Assembly: GCF_019279795.1 (NCBI RefSeq)
Contig: NC_056745.1
Coordinates: 505,061,750-505,125,749 of the forward strand
Length of the DNA stretch: 64,000 nt
Direction of reading: 5' to 3'
Source of the DNA: Protopterus annectens
Lineage: Eukaryota; Chordata; Ceratodontiformes; Protopteridae
Below are positions 32,836 to 43,479 of this stretch, piece by piece. Positions within the stretch are counted from its first letter, which is position 1. Each line of letters opens with the position of its first letter. The notes under the pieces were generated by a model. That model saw only the letters and a program-made list of their open reading frames with translations. It made no database searches and was not told where the DNA came from. Position numbers and translations under genes: made by a program.

Positions 32836-34594
32836 TCACAGTTGAGGGGTTCTGTCCTGGTCAGGCTGCCTCTGAAATGGAGTGTTGTTACCACAGGAAG
32901 GGGTTCTAGGAGTGGAATGTTTCCTAGTTTGCCTCCATCCTTTAGCCTGTGGTGGAGCAGAATGAGATGACTGTCTCCTAACAAAGGAAGTCCTTTGAGT
33001 GCAGTTTCTATGATACCTAGGAATAGGTGACATCAGTAAATGTTTTAAATTTTGCAACTCCTTTCCCTTTTCTTGCAGGGGTTTGAGGAGTTCTGCAGAT
33101 GCTTCCCCAAAAAGGGCCTTATTATCCAGTGGTGCATCCAACAACTTGGTTTGTACATCCATAGGGAGAGGTTACAGTATATTTGCAGTACAGAGCCTAA
33201 AGCTGCAGATTTTGAAGAGAACACCACTCTAACGTAACTGCACTTAATGGAGTGCTGAGTCACCTGTGAGGCAGTGGAGAGAAGGGAGTTTAGTTGGGTC
33301 TTAGCAGGAGAGTCTGCTATATCAGGCATGAGGGCAGAAGCCTTAGAAAGTGTGTCTAGAGCAAACCTGGCCATGTGGGTTTGACAGTTTAGGGCTCTGA
33401 TGGCAAGAATGAAAGATGTATAGACCTTTTTCCCTAGCCTATCCATAAACTTGCTGTCCTTGTCAATACGGAATAAAGAGGTAGAAGGCAGTTGTCTAGA
33501 GGATTTGTCAGCTGAGACTGCTATGACTGCAGGAGGATTCTTGAACAGGTACGGAGTATCCTGAGGAACTTTACAGAACTTGTCTGGGTATTTAGAAGCT
33601 GGGGGTTGAGAGACAGGGGCCTGTGAAGAAGCCAAAAAGGCATCTTGAAAGGCTGGAAGCAAGGGTGGGACTACAGATGGTGCGGGTTAATCCATCTGTA
33701 GTAATTCAAAATAACTCTTTTTTTTGATTGAGACATCTGAGGCTTGCCATTTGAAGTGTTCGCTCATGAGAGAGATGGTATCGCCAAAAGACAACTCTTC
33801 CCCTGGAAATTCAGGACTGTCAGAGTCCTCTTCCTCAGGGGTAATGAAGTACTTGGGGGATTCAATTTGACAGCAGTAAGTCAGGGAATCTTCAGGGGAA
33901 GAGTATTCTTCCTCTGACACTTCTAAGGCTTGCAAAGGAGTAGGAGCAGGTGGAGGTACCTGTGATTCTAGGACCTGGAATGCCCTGTAAAGGTTTTGGG
34001 AGAAAACCTCCCATCCAGGGGCAGACTGCTGTTCTGTATGTTTTAATGTTTGTTTTCTCTTCACAGGAGCTGAAGGATGCATCAATTTAGAGGCTGACGT
34101 CTGTGAGGATTGTAGAACAGGGGTAGACCCCTTCAATGCCACAAAGCCAGGGTTCCCCCTTGCCATCAGGTTCTGATGGTTAATCAACCTCAGCGGACAT
34201 AGTTTCTGTCGGGCCAGCTTCCATTATGGTTCCCAGTTCCAACTGAGAAACAGACGTCCGATGGGACCCTGGGTTAACATCTGCCTTGAGAGTCTCACCG
34301 GACTCCTGAGGTGTAGCATGGGCATCGGTTCTAACTTTTTTGGTCTTCTTTCTAGGCAGCTTGTCAGAAGTACCTACCCTGTCCTCCATACCTGACACCA
34401 GACGCCAGAGTCTCTGGTTCGAGATAGAGTTTGAGAGCAGCCAAATGGCTGCAAAGAGTTTTAGGCACAAACGATTTACAAATGTCACAAGACGTATGGT
34501 CAAGGGCCTCCCCTAGACAAAACAAACACTTATCATGCATGTCCTTGTGTGGAATTTGTCTTCCACAAGCACATTTCCCCCTTGTAGTTGACAT
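32836..34594 (-). pseudogene. DIRS gag, copy F (broken)
   Basis: Start at about 34,594 ('MSTTRGKCACGRQ'). The Cys/His cluster is C-A-C-G, 'HKDMHDKCLFCLG', 'DHTSCDICKSF'. Later pieces are 33,687-34,187 (acidic, Glu/Ser-rich), 33,045-33,662 ('FMDRLGKKVYTSFILAIRAL') and 32,836-33,162 ('TKLLDAPLDNKALFGEA', then a basic tail). These correspond part by part to gag of copies B and D in spite of low identity. Confidence 0.72.
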
Positions 34595-34744
34595 GTAGGT
34601 CTGAAAAGCTAACAAATAGATAACAAAAAACCCAAAGGGTATTTATCTGTAGTGGATGCCGTCAAACGAACTAACTGCTTCCTGAAGCTGGTGATCAGAG
34701 GTCCGAAGATCACTGCAGCAGAAAAGTTCTGGAGTGGGTATATG

Positions 34745-34886
34745 TAGACGTCACTTTTATAGCCAACGTCAGTTTATGGCTCTGACATCAAACGTCACAC
34801 GTACTCCTGCTCCTAAGACTTTGGTATACTGTCTGGATGTCCAGTGCTGCAGGCAGCAACTGCCTTACAGTTATGAATACTGCAAC
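34745..34886. repeat. Right terminal repeat of DIRS copy F (last bases missing)
   Basis: Reads 'ctaagactttggtatactg', 'acagttatgaatactgc' and stops at 'aacat'. The last roughly 18 bases predicted by the ICR are absent, replaced by the LINE 3' tail. Confidence 0.8.
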
Positions 34887-35344
34887 ATTATTTTATTATT
34901 TATTTATTTATTTTCAGTTTGATTACCGGGGAAGTCCACTGGGCCAGTCCGTGCCCATTTTCAGTGGAGGCCCGGGGAGAAAAGCTCCATAAGCAATACA
35001 ATACAATAAAAGTTACATAATGTTAAAGGTAAAAATACATGTATAAAAATTCATAGAGTCAGGAAAAGCAAATGCATAAAATGTACATCATAAACACAAT
35101 TAAAGATAATTAAGAACACAGTTTACAGGTATTTCCATTCAGAGCAGCAAGTTTCAACTGTCTATAATATAAGGATCTGAGGTTACTTGATGTTTACAAT
35201 ATTTACATACTTGGAGTCAAGAGAGAGAAATTGCTTAATCCGGGAATGTTAGCTTAAGTTTGTTTTAGGAGAATAGAAAATAATAGTTTGAGGGTAGCGT
35301 GGAGCAAGGAGTATAGAGAGCTCAATGGGGAAATTCCCTTGAAT

Positions 35345-36841
35345 TTACGTAGGGTGAAAGCAGAAACATTTCCGTTTAGAAGACAGGTATGAGAAAAGTT
35401 GGGTCTTGAAGGATTCTGAGTTTGGTATAGTCCTAAGTGAAGGAGGAAGAGAGTTCCATTTCTTGCCTAGAGAGAAAGAGAGAAGGAGCTGGCCTGCAGG
35501 ACGTTTGGGTTTGTGGATAGAGATTAAATTTTGGTGTTCAGATCTCCGAGATCTATTTGGGATGTATGGGGGAAGGATGTTTGTTAAGGCTGGGCATTTA
35601 TCTGGGTAGAATATTAATTTGTGAGCGGTGGTTATTTGGAAATAGTCTAGGTGGTTAGAGAGTTCTAGCCAGTTCAAAGATTGTAGGGTAAGGCAGTGGT
35701 GAGTAGAGGTTTTGGATTTAGTTGCAAATTTAGAGATCTTATTATAGCAAATTTCGAGTTTAGAGGTGTTGGAAGAAGACAGGTTAGTTAGAAGAGGGGC
35801 TCCATATAGTAAAGAAGGTAGAAGGTAGGTAGCTGCTAAGGTATGCCTAGAGGAACTGGAGAGAAAGCGGTTATTCCTATACAGCATACCTAGCTTTTGG
35901 TGGGTTTTCTTTATGTTTTGTTGTATGTGGATATCGAATTTAAGGTGTTCATCTATGGTAATGCCAAGGAGTTTTGCAGAAGGGACCACGTCTACAGCAG
36001 TGTTGGTTTGGCTTAGGACTTTGAAAGCATTTTTGTCAAAAGAGAAAGCCCTGGAGGGAGGGAAAAGAAGTATTTTAGATTTATTAGAGTTGAGAGAGAG
36101 ATGGTTTTGGTGCATCCAGTTCTCAGTAGTGGAAAAAGCTACTAGGGTTTTAGTCAGTAGTTCAGGAAGGTTAGAGGCGGCACAGATTAAGGTAGAGTCA
36201 TCAGCATATTGGATAACTGTTGTGTCAGGGATGACAGTGTGAAGGTTATTTATGAAGATGTTGAAAAGCATGGGTCCGAGGATGGACCCCTGGGGAACGC
36301 CGGTGGGTGTTGGCAAGAAGAAGGAGGTAGAGTTCTTCCATCTGACAGCTTGAGATCTGTCTGATAGGTAACTGGAGAACCAGGATAGAATATCAGGGGA
36401 GAGATGAAAGAGAAGGTGTTTACGGGAGGTGGTGTCAAAAGCTTTAGAAAGATCTAGCAGTACTGTGGGTACTAGTAGTCCAGAATCTCGGGCTCGATTG
36501 ACTTTTTCTAAGAAGGCTTGTAAGGCAGTAATGGTGCTTTGGCCAGGGCGGAAGCCATGTTGTGTGGGTGTTAGGAGGTGGTTCTGAGTTAAGAAAGGTA
36601 TAAGTTGGTGGTGGACACATTTTTCTAGAATTTTTGATATTGGCGAGAGTAGGGCAATGGGGCGGAAGTTGGAGATATTGGTGTTTTTGCCTCCTTTGTG
36701 AAGAGGTAGAATGTAGGCTGAGCACCAAAGTTTGGGTACATATGACTCTTTTAATGATCTGTTAATTAGGATGCTGATTGGGAGAGCAATACCTTCAGCA
36801 GTACTTTTGAGGAAGGAGGAGGGTATGTTGTTCAGGGGCAT
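35345..36841 (-). CDS. L2-like LINE reverse transcriptase part (498-codon open frame)
   Basis: Motifs in order: 'AYILPLHKGGKNTNISNFRP' (motif 0-1), 'GFRPGQSTITALQAFL', 'LLDLSKAFDT' (motif A catalytic Asp), 'GVPQGSILGPMLFNIFIN' (motif B), 'IQYADDSTLI' (Y-A-D-D active site), 'NLSLNSNKSKILLF' (next motif). The C-terminal part has 'HTLAATYLLPSLLYGAPLL' and 'LGKKWNSLPPSLRTIPNSE'. The frame is open throughout with all active-site residues, so this segment is young or under recent constraint. The protein is normally joined to the endonuclease upstream (36,842-38,080), from which it is now cut by a stop near 36,842. Confidence 0.88.
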   Translation of the reverse strand: MPLNNIPSSFLKSTAEGIALPISILINRSLKESYVPKLWCSAYILPLHKGGKNTNISNFRPIALLSPISKILEKCVHHQLIPFLTQNHLLTPTQHGFRPGQSTITALQAFLEKVNRARDSGLLVPTVLLDLSKAFDTTSRKHLLFHLSPDILSWFSSYLSDRSQAVRWKNSTSFFLPTPTGVPQGSILGPMLFNIFINNLHTVIPDTTVIQYADDSTLICAASNLPELLTKTLVAFSTTENWMHQNHLSLNSNKSKILLFPPSRAFSFDKNAFKVLSQTNTAVDVVPSAKLLGITIDEHLKFDIHIQQNIKKTHQKLGMLYRNNRFLSSSSRHTLAATYLLPSLLYGAPLLTNLSSSNTSKLEICYNKISKFATKSKTSTHHCLTLQSLNWLELSNHLDYFQITTAHKLIFYPDKCPALTNILPPYIPNRSRRSEHQNLISIHKPKRPAGQLLLSFSLGKKWNSLPPSLRTIPNSESFKTQLFSYLSSKRKCFCFHPT

Positions 36842-38608
36842 TAGAGTATGGCTTTAGTTTGGATAAGAGCCTTTTTATAAATGTGGATAAAACAGGTTTG
36901 AGCTGGAAATTAAGAGGACAGTTATTAGGGTTGTTGGGTGTTGAGGAAAGAGAGTTGGATGGATTACTGTTTGGAAAAGATTTGGTTAGCTTAGCTATGG
37001 ATTCTGTAAATAATGTGTTGAAGTGAAAGCTTAGTTCCGTGTCAGTTATACTAGGGTCAGGGCAGGGATCATTCCTGGACCCTGGATGGAGTAGGGAATT
37101 AACTGATTTCCAGAATTGTTTTGGGTTCTTGTTATTGTTGGACTGAAGTTTATTGTAGTAGTTTTTTTGTCAAAGGTGATTAGTTTTTTTACTTGGTTGT
37201 GGAGTTGGGTGTATTGGAGCAAGGTAGAAGACATTTTATTTTTCTGGTGGAGCTTCCAGGATTTGTCCCTGCAATGCATGATTTGTTTTGTTTCTTTGGA
37301 CAGCCAAGGAGCAGAATTAGCTTTGACTCATTTGTTTCTTGGAGGGGCTTGGGAGTTAAGAGTATTTAGGAAGATAGAGTTAAAATGTTCTACAGCATTG
37401 TCAAGGGGAAGAGTACTCAGGATTTGCCAGTTAATATGTTTAAAAATGTTTGAGAAAATTGTGGGGTTGAAGTTGCTGAGATTACGAGTGTGGATGTAAT
37501 GGTGTTGATATTGGGTGGAGTTAGCTGAGCGATTAATGAAAGCGGGGAGATGGTCACTAAAGGTGTCTGGGAAAGTGCCAGACAGAATTATTTTGTTTGG
37601 ATGGGAGACTAGGATCCAGTCAATGATGGATCCTGGGGGGGGGGGGTTTGTTAGGACGAGTGGTAGAGTGGATTACTTGGGTGAAGTTGTAGAGGTTAAT
37701 GAATAGGGAGGGGGAAAGCAAGTTGATTTTATTCCAATAAATATTAACATCGCCTAGAATGTAGGTTTCAAATTTTATTTCACTTGAGGCCCAGTAAAGA
37801 ATATTTTCAAGGGTAGAGATGTTGTCGCGTGGGGAGATATATAGGGAAATAATGCAGATATTCTTATGTTTATTTAATCGTAGGAGACTAGCTGTTAGTT
37901 CAGAAGTTTTGAATTGTGGAGTTGGGATTTGTAGAGGGATTAAGGAAAGAAGGTTAGAGTAGATTAGCACAGAGCCTAAACCTTTTTTATTTAATCGCTC
38001 ACTTCTGTGGATTTGGAAACCAGGAGGTAAGATTTCAGATTCAGCAATATGGGGTTTTAGCCAGGTTTCAGAGATGGCTAATATGTCAGGCTGGTTGTGG
38101 CAAATCCAAGCTTGTACTTGGTGTATTTTGTTATTAAGGCTCTGGGCATTAATAGTGAAGAACTCAAGGGTGTTAAGAGAGGAAGTAGAAGAAGTGGGAG
38201 GGGGGAAAGGGTTGTGGGGAAGGAGTTGTTAGTAATGAGGCAAGAGCCAGGGTTGGGATGGATATCTCCAGATAAGGCTAAGTCATTACAGGGAATAACT
38301 TTTAGCCTTTTGGGTTTGTGTAGTAGGAAGCTGTTTGGGGCTAGCAGTAGTTTAGGAGTGAAAGTTTTTGTTGTGGTGGAGAAGTGTTTGGGATGGAATA
38401 GGTACAGTAGGTTAGGAGGAATAAGAGAGGAAGATATGTTGTGGAAGTGGGTGGATAGAAATGGTTGCAGGTGAGTGCAAGGGATAGTTTGAGTAGAAGG
38501 TACGCATAGGGGTGTTTTGGAAGAGTAAGAAGTAGCATAATAAAGAGGAATTAGTAGTACAAGAAGGGAGCAAGTGACACGGATAGTATAAAGGATTTGG
38601 GAGGGCAT
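36842..38608 (-). pseudogene. L2-like LINE N-terminal leader and endonuclease (broken)
   Basis: The leader ORF (38,078-38,608, 176 codons) has a hydrophobic start 'TCSLLVLLIPLYYATSYSS' and, near its middle, 'SGDIHPNPGS', a 2A-like motif common in LINE leaders. The apurinic endonuclease follows in other frames: 'LAISETWLKPHIAE' (about 38,030-38,080) and 'YILGDVNIYWNK' (about 37,750), which correspond to the ETW and GDFN motifs. A final part (37,046-37,279) leads to the RT. At least three frameshifts are present, including one at a G run (37,635-37,645). Confidence 0.72.
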
Positions 38609-39240
38609 GTTTAGAATGGGGGTATTGAAGGGAGAAATGTAGTGGAAGTGAATAGGCTAATTGAGGAGGAGAGCTAAGGAAGTAGATGGGGTTATAATTA
38701 TTTACAGGGGGAGAGAAAGAGACCAAGAGTAGAGAGGAGTGAAGTATAGTGGAGTGGAAGGGGTAATGAGAGGACTATGATTAGTTAATTGGTAAAGGTG
38801 GGAGGGGTATGCGAGGAATAAATGCAGAGGTGCTGGGGGCAGGGAAGGGGAGCGGAGTGAGCCCGCAGGGCGAACGGAGCGGGAAGAGCCAAAGGAAGGA
38901 GAATGAGAGGGAAACTATCAGTAGAGTGTAAGAGCCACAAGGTAAGTTTGCAGTGATGTGTAGTAAGTTAAAAGACCGACAGAGAAGTAGAGTTGTAGGT
39001 AGATATATAGAAGAATGACAGTAGAAGAAGGTAAGAGGTTTTATGAGGGATACAGATGGGGTGTTTGTAGTGTGAAAATGTGGATATGTAATCCTGGGAG
39101 AATAGTGAGGGAGAGAGCAGTAAAAGAGATGTCTAGGAACTATGTAGGTGAGATAAGGTAAAGAGTGGGAAAAGTAGTAGAGACAGCAAGATGGTAGAGG
39201 AGCGCCACCTAGAGGGCAGTCAGTTTGATGCAACAAAGTC

Positions 39241-40535
39241 CCCTGTAGGGGAATATCAGGTTAGGGGAAGGAAGGAGCTATCATAAGTCAGAATAGGGGT
39301 ATAAATGTAATAGGGAGAGTAGGGTTATTTAAGAGACAAGAAAAGGGGAAGGAAGGAAAAGAGAAAGACATCACTATACTCTTCCTTGTGCTTAACATCA
39401 ACAGTTTATTCATTTTGAAAAATAACAACACAGAAGTTTTGCTAGTCACTGGATATGTGCAAACAGATCTTACAACTCATGCACAAGCAAGATTCCCTCT
39501 CTATATCAATATCTACCAAAGGACAGATGTAACTTCTCCATGATGTTACTCTGTCCCATCTATACAAACCTAGTATTGTTCTGTATCACATTTTTATCAT
39601 TCAACATCATTCTCTAATACATTAGAGACTATTTTTATTGCAGGCAACAGTACACATTTAGGCCCAATTCTCTCTCACTTCTGAAATGGGTTTTGAAAAA
39701 CTAAATATATAAATACTGAGATACATAAAATGGTACAATATACACTAAATGTACAGAAAGACTATTTATAACTACAGCATTTTACATACTAAGCATCAAC
39801 ATCCATTTGTTATGATTAATAAATGAAAGTTGCATGCTTACTATAATGATACAGCTATTAAATAACAACAAAAAAAAAAAAACCTCTTTGGTAAACTTTG
39901 GGACTGATGCCAGGGGCTGCTCAACAGATAAACCTATTACAGGCACAATTATGGAAGAAAAACATTGTAAGGTTGCTGAACTTTTTGTGACAAAAGGAGG
40001 AGATACAAAGGGATACTGTAGAGTGGACTAAAATAAAGGGTTATGAAAAACTGCAAAATGACTGAATTACAGGGAAAGTAGTACTGTAGTGGACTGGATA
40101 AAAGGAACAACCTTGAGTGGTTTACAGCTGTCTATGGGCTGAAGGGGCCAGCTTATGACCAGAGCATGGAGGTACAGCAGAGGTCGTGAAAGGCAAGGGG
40201 AAGGTGAGGAGTGAGTATTGGAACTGTGTAGACAAACATATAAGACTATCAATATATGTGAATTAAAGGGAGCAAATGCTGTGGAGTAAAGTGACTAAAA
40301 TGGGAGAATATCTACAATAAGATAAAGCAAGACACTGGAATTTTTCCATTCTTGGATGGATGACAGCAAGGAAGACTGGTTGAGAGAGAAAAATGGATAG
40401 AATTAATGTCTACAAGTAAATAAAAGAAAAAAAAACACCAAGAATATGGAAGGGGTAGCATTAGAGACAAATGTAAAGAAAAGTAAACCTGAAAGCAGTA
40501 CATAACTTAAATGGGGGGGGGGGGGGGCAGAAAAA
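39241..40535. other. Unassigned DNA
   Basis: AT-rich DNA, possibly partly L2 5' region at its start. No motif recognised. A 15-base G run (40,513-40,527) abuts the left end of DIRS copy E. Confidence 0.45.
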
Positions 40536-40700
40536 AACGTTATGCACTCACCACAATGTTCCATCTGTGTTGTCCATTTTCATTCTTCCTCAATAAGTGG
40601 GTTTGGATCTGATCATCAGATCCGACTGGGGCACATTTTTACAGCTCGTGGATACTGGAAACTGTCAAACTCCTCCCTTCCCATAATACTCTAGTCCCCA
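40536..40700. repeat. Left terminal repeat of DIRS copy E
   Basis: Contains 'gttccatctgtgttgtcca', 'gtgggtttggatctgatc', 'acatttttacagctcgtgg' and 'cccataatactctagtcccc', laid out like the repeats of B and D. Its outer part is complementary to the ICR at 43,352-43,405. Confidence 0.75.
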
Positions 40701-40816
40701 TCATTAAAACACAAAACTAGTCCACAAGGACCAAACACAACTCAAAAAGGAAAATAATAAATAGACCGGACCACCTAGGTCAGTCGCTTCACTTTAAACA
40801 CAAAAAAAACAAATAA

Positions 40817-40858
40817 GTAAGCACTTTCACCAGGTACAAAATCTGGCTTCTTCTGAGT
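40817..40858 (-). ncRNA. Degenerate hammerhead-like motif in Penelope-like tail
   Basis: Minus strand: 'ctcagaagaag', a hairpin 'ccag' / 'ctgg' with loop 'attttgtac', then 'tgaaagtgcttac'. It has the layout of the motif at 26,391-26,436 (core box, hairpin, GAAA, short GC-rich stem, TT), but the first core box departs from CTGATGA, so it is probably inactive. Confidence 0.4.
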
Positions 40859-41261
40859 CATTTGGTTAAACAACAACCAAAATTTTAAATACCACACATT
40901 AATGTCAAGAACCAATCAAGTGTAATGAATTTGTGACATACACAAATATCATTCCCATTTAAAGAAACACCCATAAAAGTATAATGAATAAAATTAATAC
41001 AGCATCTATATCATGTTTACCAAATAAATATGTAAAACTCTAGAATAACATAGGGGTTAAAAGGCAGGACACGAAAGTTGTAAAATGTTGAAGTATTAAA
41101 ACCATTATATTAAAATATAAAACAAAACACACCCTAACCTTTAAATCTTGTTAGCCCCAAGTTTTAAAATGGGCATTAGGGTAGTGCTATCATTTAACCC
41201 AGGTAAATTCAAGGCATTTAACCTGAGTTGCCATTGTAATTCCTTCGCTTCTACTTCGGCA

Positions 41262-41474
41262 TTAACATCCCCCCCCTCTTTCATTACTACACACTATCAC
41301 AAAAAATAAAAACATTTTAAAATGACCACAGTTTTTACTGTGTACATAAAGTGCATTGTGCTCATTCTTGTTTTTAATACATCTCAAATGTTCTGAAATT
41401 CTATCACGCAGCCTGCGAATGGTTTTGCCAATGTAGAAACCATCGCAGGCTGTGCAGGTTGCCACATAGACCAA
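41262..41474 (-). pseudogene. GIY-YIG endonuclease domain of Penelope-like element
   Basis: Reads 'MVYVATCTACDGFYIGKT' then 'IRRLRDRISEHLRCIKNK'. The V-Y and Y-I-G pair with spacing of about ten residues, and the Arg in 'LRDRISEH', match the catalytic core of GIY-YIG nucleases. Paired Cys upstream ('CPGKCNC') and inside ('CTAC') fit the zinc-finger-like insertion known in Penelope elements. In the family it nicks target DNA. The frame closes at a C run (41,270-41,276) and RT is in another frame, so the element is dead. Confidence 0.82.
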
Positions 41475-41892
41475 GCTGGTACTATTACAATTACATTTAC
41501 CAGGGCATGAAATAGAAAATTTGTAATCCTTTACACATAAGTAAGGGCCATCATTAATAAATCAACAATACTTACACATACCACACTTGGTCACTAATGA
41601 AATGTGTTTCCTCTTAATGGGGTTACTCAAGGATGTTTTTTAAATTCTTACCCCTACCATAGACTATTTGTGGTTCTATACCTAAAATGTCTTTTGTAGT
41701 ATTATTTAAACAAAATCTCCATCCATTTTCCAAACTGGAAACAAGTTGGGGGGGGGGCTATTGAATTGTATTTCAACACAAATACATCCCCAGACTTCTT
41801 GGTATCAACCACATCTTGCGTGACCAATACTTAATTTCTTAAAATTGCGGTGTAGACTTTGTCCCTCTTTCTCATAATCTCTTTTTTAACAT

Positions 41893-42189
41893 TTAATAAT
41901 AACTTAAGAGGGTACCCCTCTCAAGAAATATGCCAATCAATTTAAACAATTCTTCCTTAAAAAACATATTTTTACTAACTAGCAGAGATTTTCTCACCAT
42001 CTGCCCCTTTATTATGCCTTTTCTTTGATGGTAAGGGTGGCAGCTGTCAAAATGTAATAGTGAATTTGAATAGGTATAATTTCTATAAATATTGCTACAC
42101 AACCCTTGTGGTGATTTTTTTAAGAGTAATATCCAAGAAAAATATTTGTGCCAGGTGTACGTGAACTTAAAAAAAATCTGTCGTACCAT
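41893..42189 (-). pseudogene. Penelope-like RT, C-terminal remnant
   Basis: An open stretch of 98 codons includes 'NSLLHFDSCHPYHQRKGI' and 'IKGQMVRKSLLVSKN', the region after the RT active site in Penelope-like proteins (Ser-x-His-Pro box followed by a Lys-Gly-Ile block). The YADD-like active site lies upstream and is not readable in one frame. Confidence 0.68.
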
Positions 42190-42544
42190 TCAGGTATTCA
42201 ATAAACTCACCAATTTTGGTGTCACTTCTCCACAGGATGAGCACATCATTCAAAAAATCTATTGTATAACAGGATATTTTTCATATATTTTGATGAAAAA
42301 ATAAAGGAATTCTCCCAAGTAAGTAGAACTAGGTTTGAAAATACAGGGCACACCTAGCTCCTATCGCCACACCCATTTTTTTGCTGACATATTTCCCCTT
42401 AAGAGCTAAGAAAATTGCTTTTTAAAACCAGTTCCATGAATTCTACCAGTAAATTTAACTTAGATTTATCTATCCTGTTGCTATTAAGTAAGCTTTCATG
42501 GAACATGGTCAAACCTTGAACATGGGGGATCACAGTGAACAGGT

Positions 42545-43179
42545 TAATAACTGCGTTTATATCACGTTATCGAAAGATGAAAATAGCGAACGCTATTTCA
42601 TCGGCCCCAAAACATCTAAACATGAAAATATCGAACATTCAGAACAGCGAATGTTTTCCCATGGAAAAAATTTGCTGCTCTGAAACACATACACACAACA
42701 CAAGCACATCAAACAAACAGCAACCACACACATGCACTTAAATTCCTACATCTAACGCTACACTAAACTAAACATACACTACTATCTACCCACTTACCTT
42801 AACCCAAACCCTAACCCTAAGGTCCATCACTATGGCACACTCGTCTAACACGCACCCTAACCCTAACTCACTTAAACCGCCACTAACGCTAAAGTCTGTC
42901 ACTATCACACACACGCCTAACCCGCGCCCTAACCCTAACTCACTTAACCTGCCCCAACCCTAACGTACAAACAATCGCACAGTTACCTGAACCCAACCCG
43001 TAACTTTCCACCACAATGCTAAGAATAGCGAAGCCACAGAAACAGCCAACCAAATTCTTTCCCGAGGAAAGAATTTGCTGTTCTGCAGCTTCGCTATTCT
43101 TAGCGTTCACTGAATAGTGTTCGATATCAGAACATTCGAAGTTTTAATACTCCGATGTTCTGATATAGACCCTAATAAC
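42545..43179. mobile_element. MITE-like element with telomere-like inner repeats
   Basis: Imperfect terminal inverted repeats ('gcgtttatatcac' at left, complement of 'ctgatatagaccc' at right) enclose 42,552-43,172. Direct 'taataac' at 42,545-42,551 and 43,173-43,179 is a likely 7-8 bp target duplication. Subterminal palindromes surround 'ttttcccatggaaaaaattt' and 'tttcccgaggaaagaattt'. The middle (about 42,790-42,990) contains repeated 'accctaaccctaa' in units of about 70 bp. No coding capacity. hAT-like by duplication length, but this is unproven. Confidence 0.6.
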
Positions 43180-43351
43180 GTCCATACCTCAGACCTTGTT
43201 TGCTGATCTTTTTGCTTCACAGTAACTTAGAAACAATTATATGAGAAACCAATACCTGGAGCGTAAAGGCAGGAACACTGGTTCCCTTAGTATCTTCTCA
43301 TTCTTCCAGAAGTCACAAACCAAATGGTAAGGGGTTGCAGGGAAGGGGCGT

Positions 43352-43450
43352 TGAAGAATGAAAATGGACAACACAGGTAGAACGTGACAGTGAATACGTA
43401 ACTTCTTTATCTAATGTTGTCAATTTTCAGTCATTCCACAACAAGTAAGA
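43352..43450. repeat. ICR of DIRS copy E
   Basis: First half 'gaatgaaaatggacaacac' to 'atacgtaacttc' is complementary to the left terminus. Second half 'ctaatgttgtcaattttca' should be complementary to the missing right end. Confidence 0.75.
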
Positions 43451-43479
43451 CAGAGTACCCAGCCACTTGAATCCCAGGA

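Larger units (their letters stand above)
29061..34886 (-). mobile_element. DIRS retrotransposon copy F, split by a MITE, right tip lost at the L2 LINE
   Basis: The left end begins near 'gaatagttgcgtaagaac'. The ICR (29,462-29,566) predicts a right end reading 'gcaacacgagaatagaag', but the sequence departs at 'gaatactgcaacat' (34,886) and passes into the L2 3' tail. All domains are present on the minus strand. The family is related to C and G (terminal 'gcagtattcataact' block). A 318-bp MITE interrupts the recombinase. Confidence 0.88.
34887..39240 (-). mobile_element. L2-like non-LTR retrotransposon (LINE), nearly complete
   Basis: Minus-strand LINE with endonuclease and reverse transcriptase in one broken ORF, a 3' UTR (34,887-35,340) and a probable 5' region up to about 39,240. 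The 3' tail contains a C/G-rich block ('gggcctccactgaaaatggg' on the minus strand) followed by an imperfect TTTA/AATAAA-type repeat at 34,887-34,917. The RT and its C-terminal 'WNSLPPSLR' block resemble the L2 clade. The clade call is by eye. No target duplication was found. Confidence 0.78.
40720..42490 (-). mobile_element. Penelope-like element, 5'-truncated, with GIY-YIG endonuclease
   Basis: On the minus strand: the C-terminal part of a Penelope-type RT (41,893-42,189), then the GIY-YIG domain (41,262-41,474), an AT-rich 3' UTR, and a hammerhead-like tail (40,817-40,858). The order RT then GIY-YIG is diagnostic of Penelope-like elements. The 5' part of RT is missing or unrecognisable above about 42,400. 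Exact borders and target duplication were not found. It is inserted in the spacer of DIRS copy E. Confidence 0.8.

Noticed and set aside
42790-42990. Interstitial telomere or chromosome-fusion scar
   Set aside because: The CCCTAA blocks are few, irregular and lie inside longer repeat units bounded by inverted repeats, so a MITE-like element explains them better.
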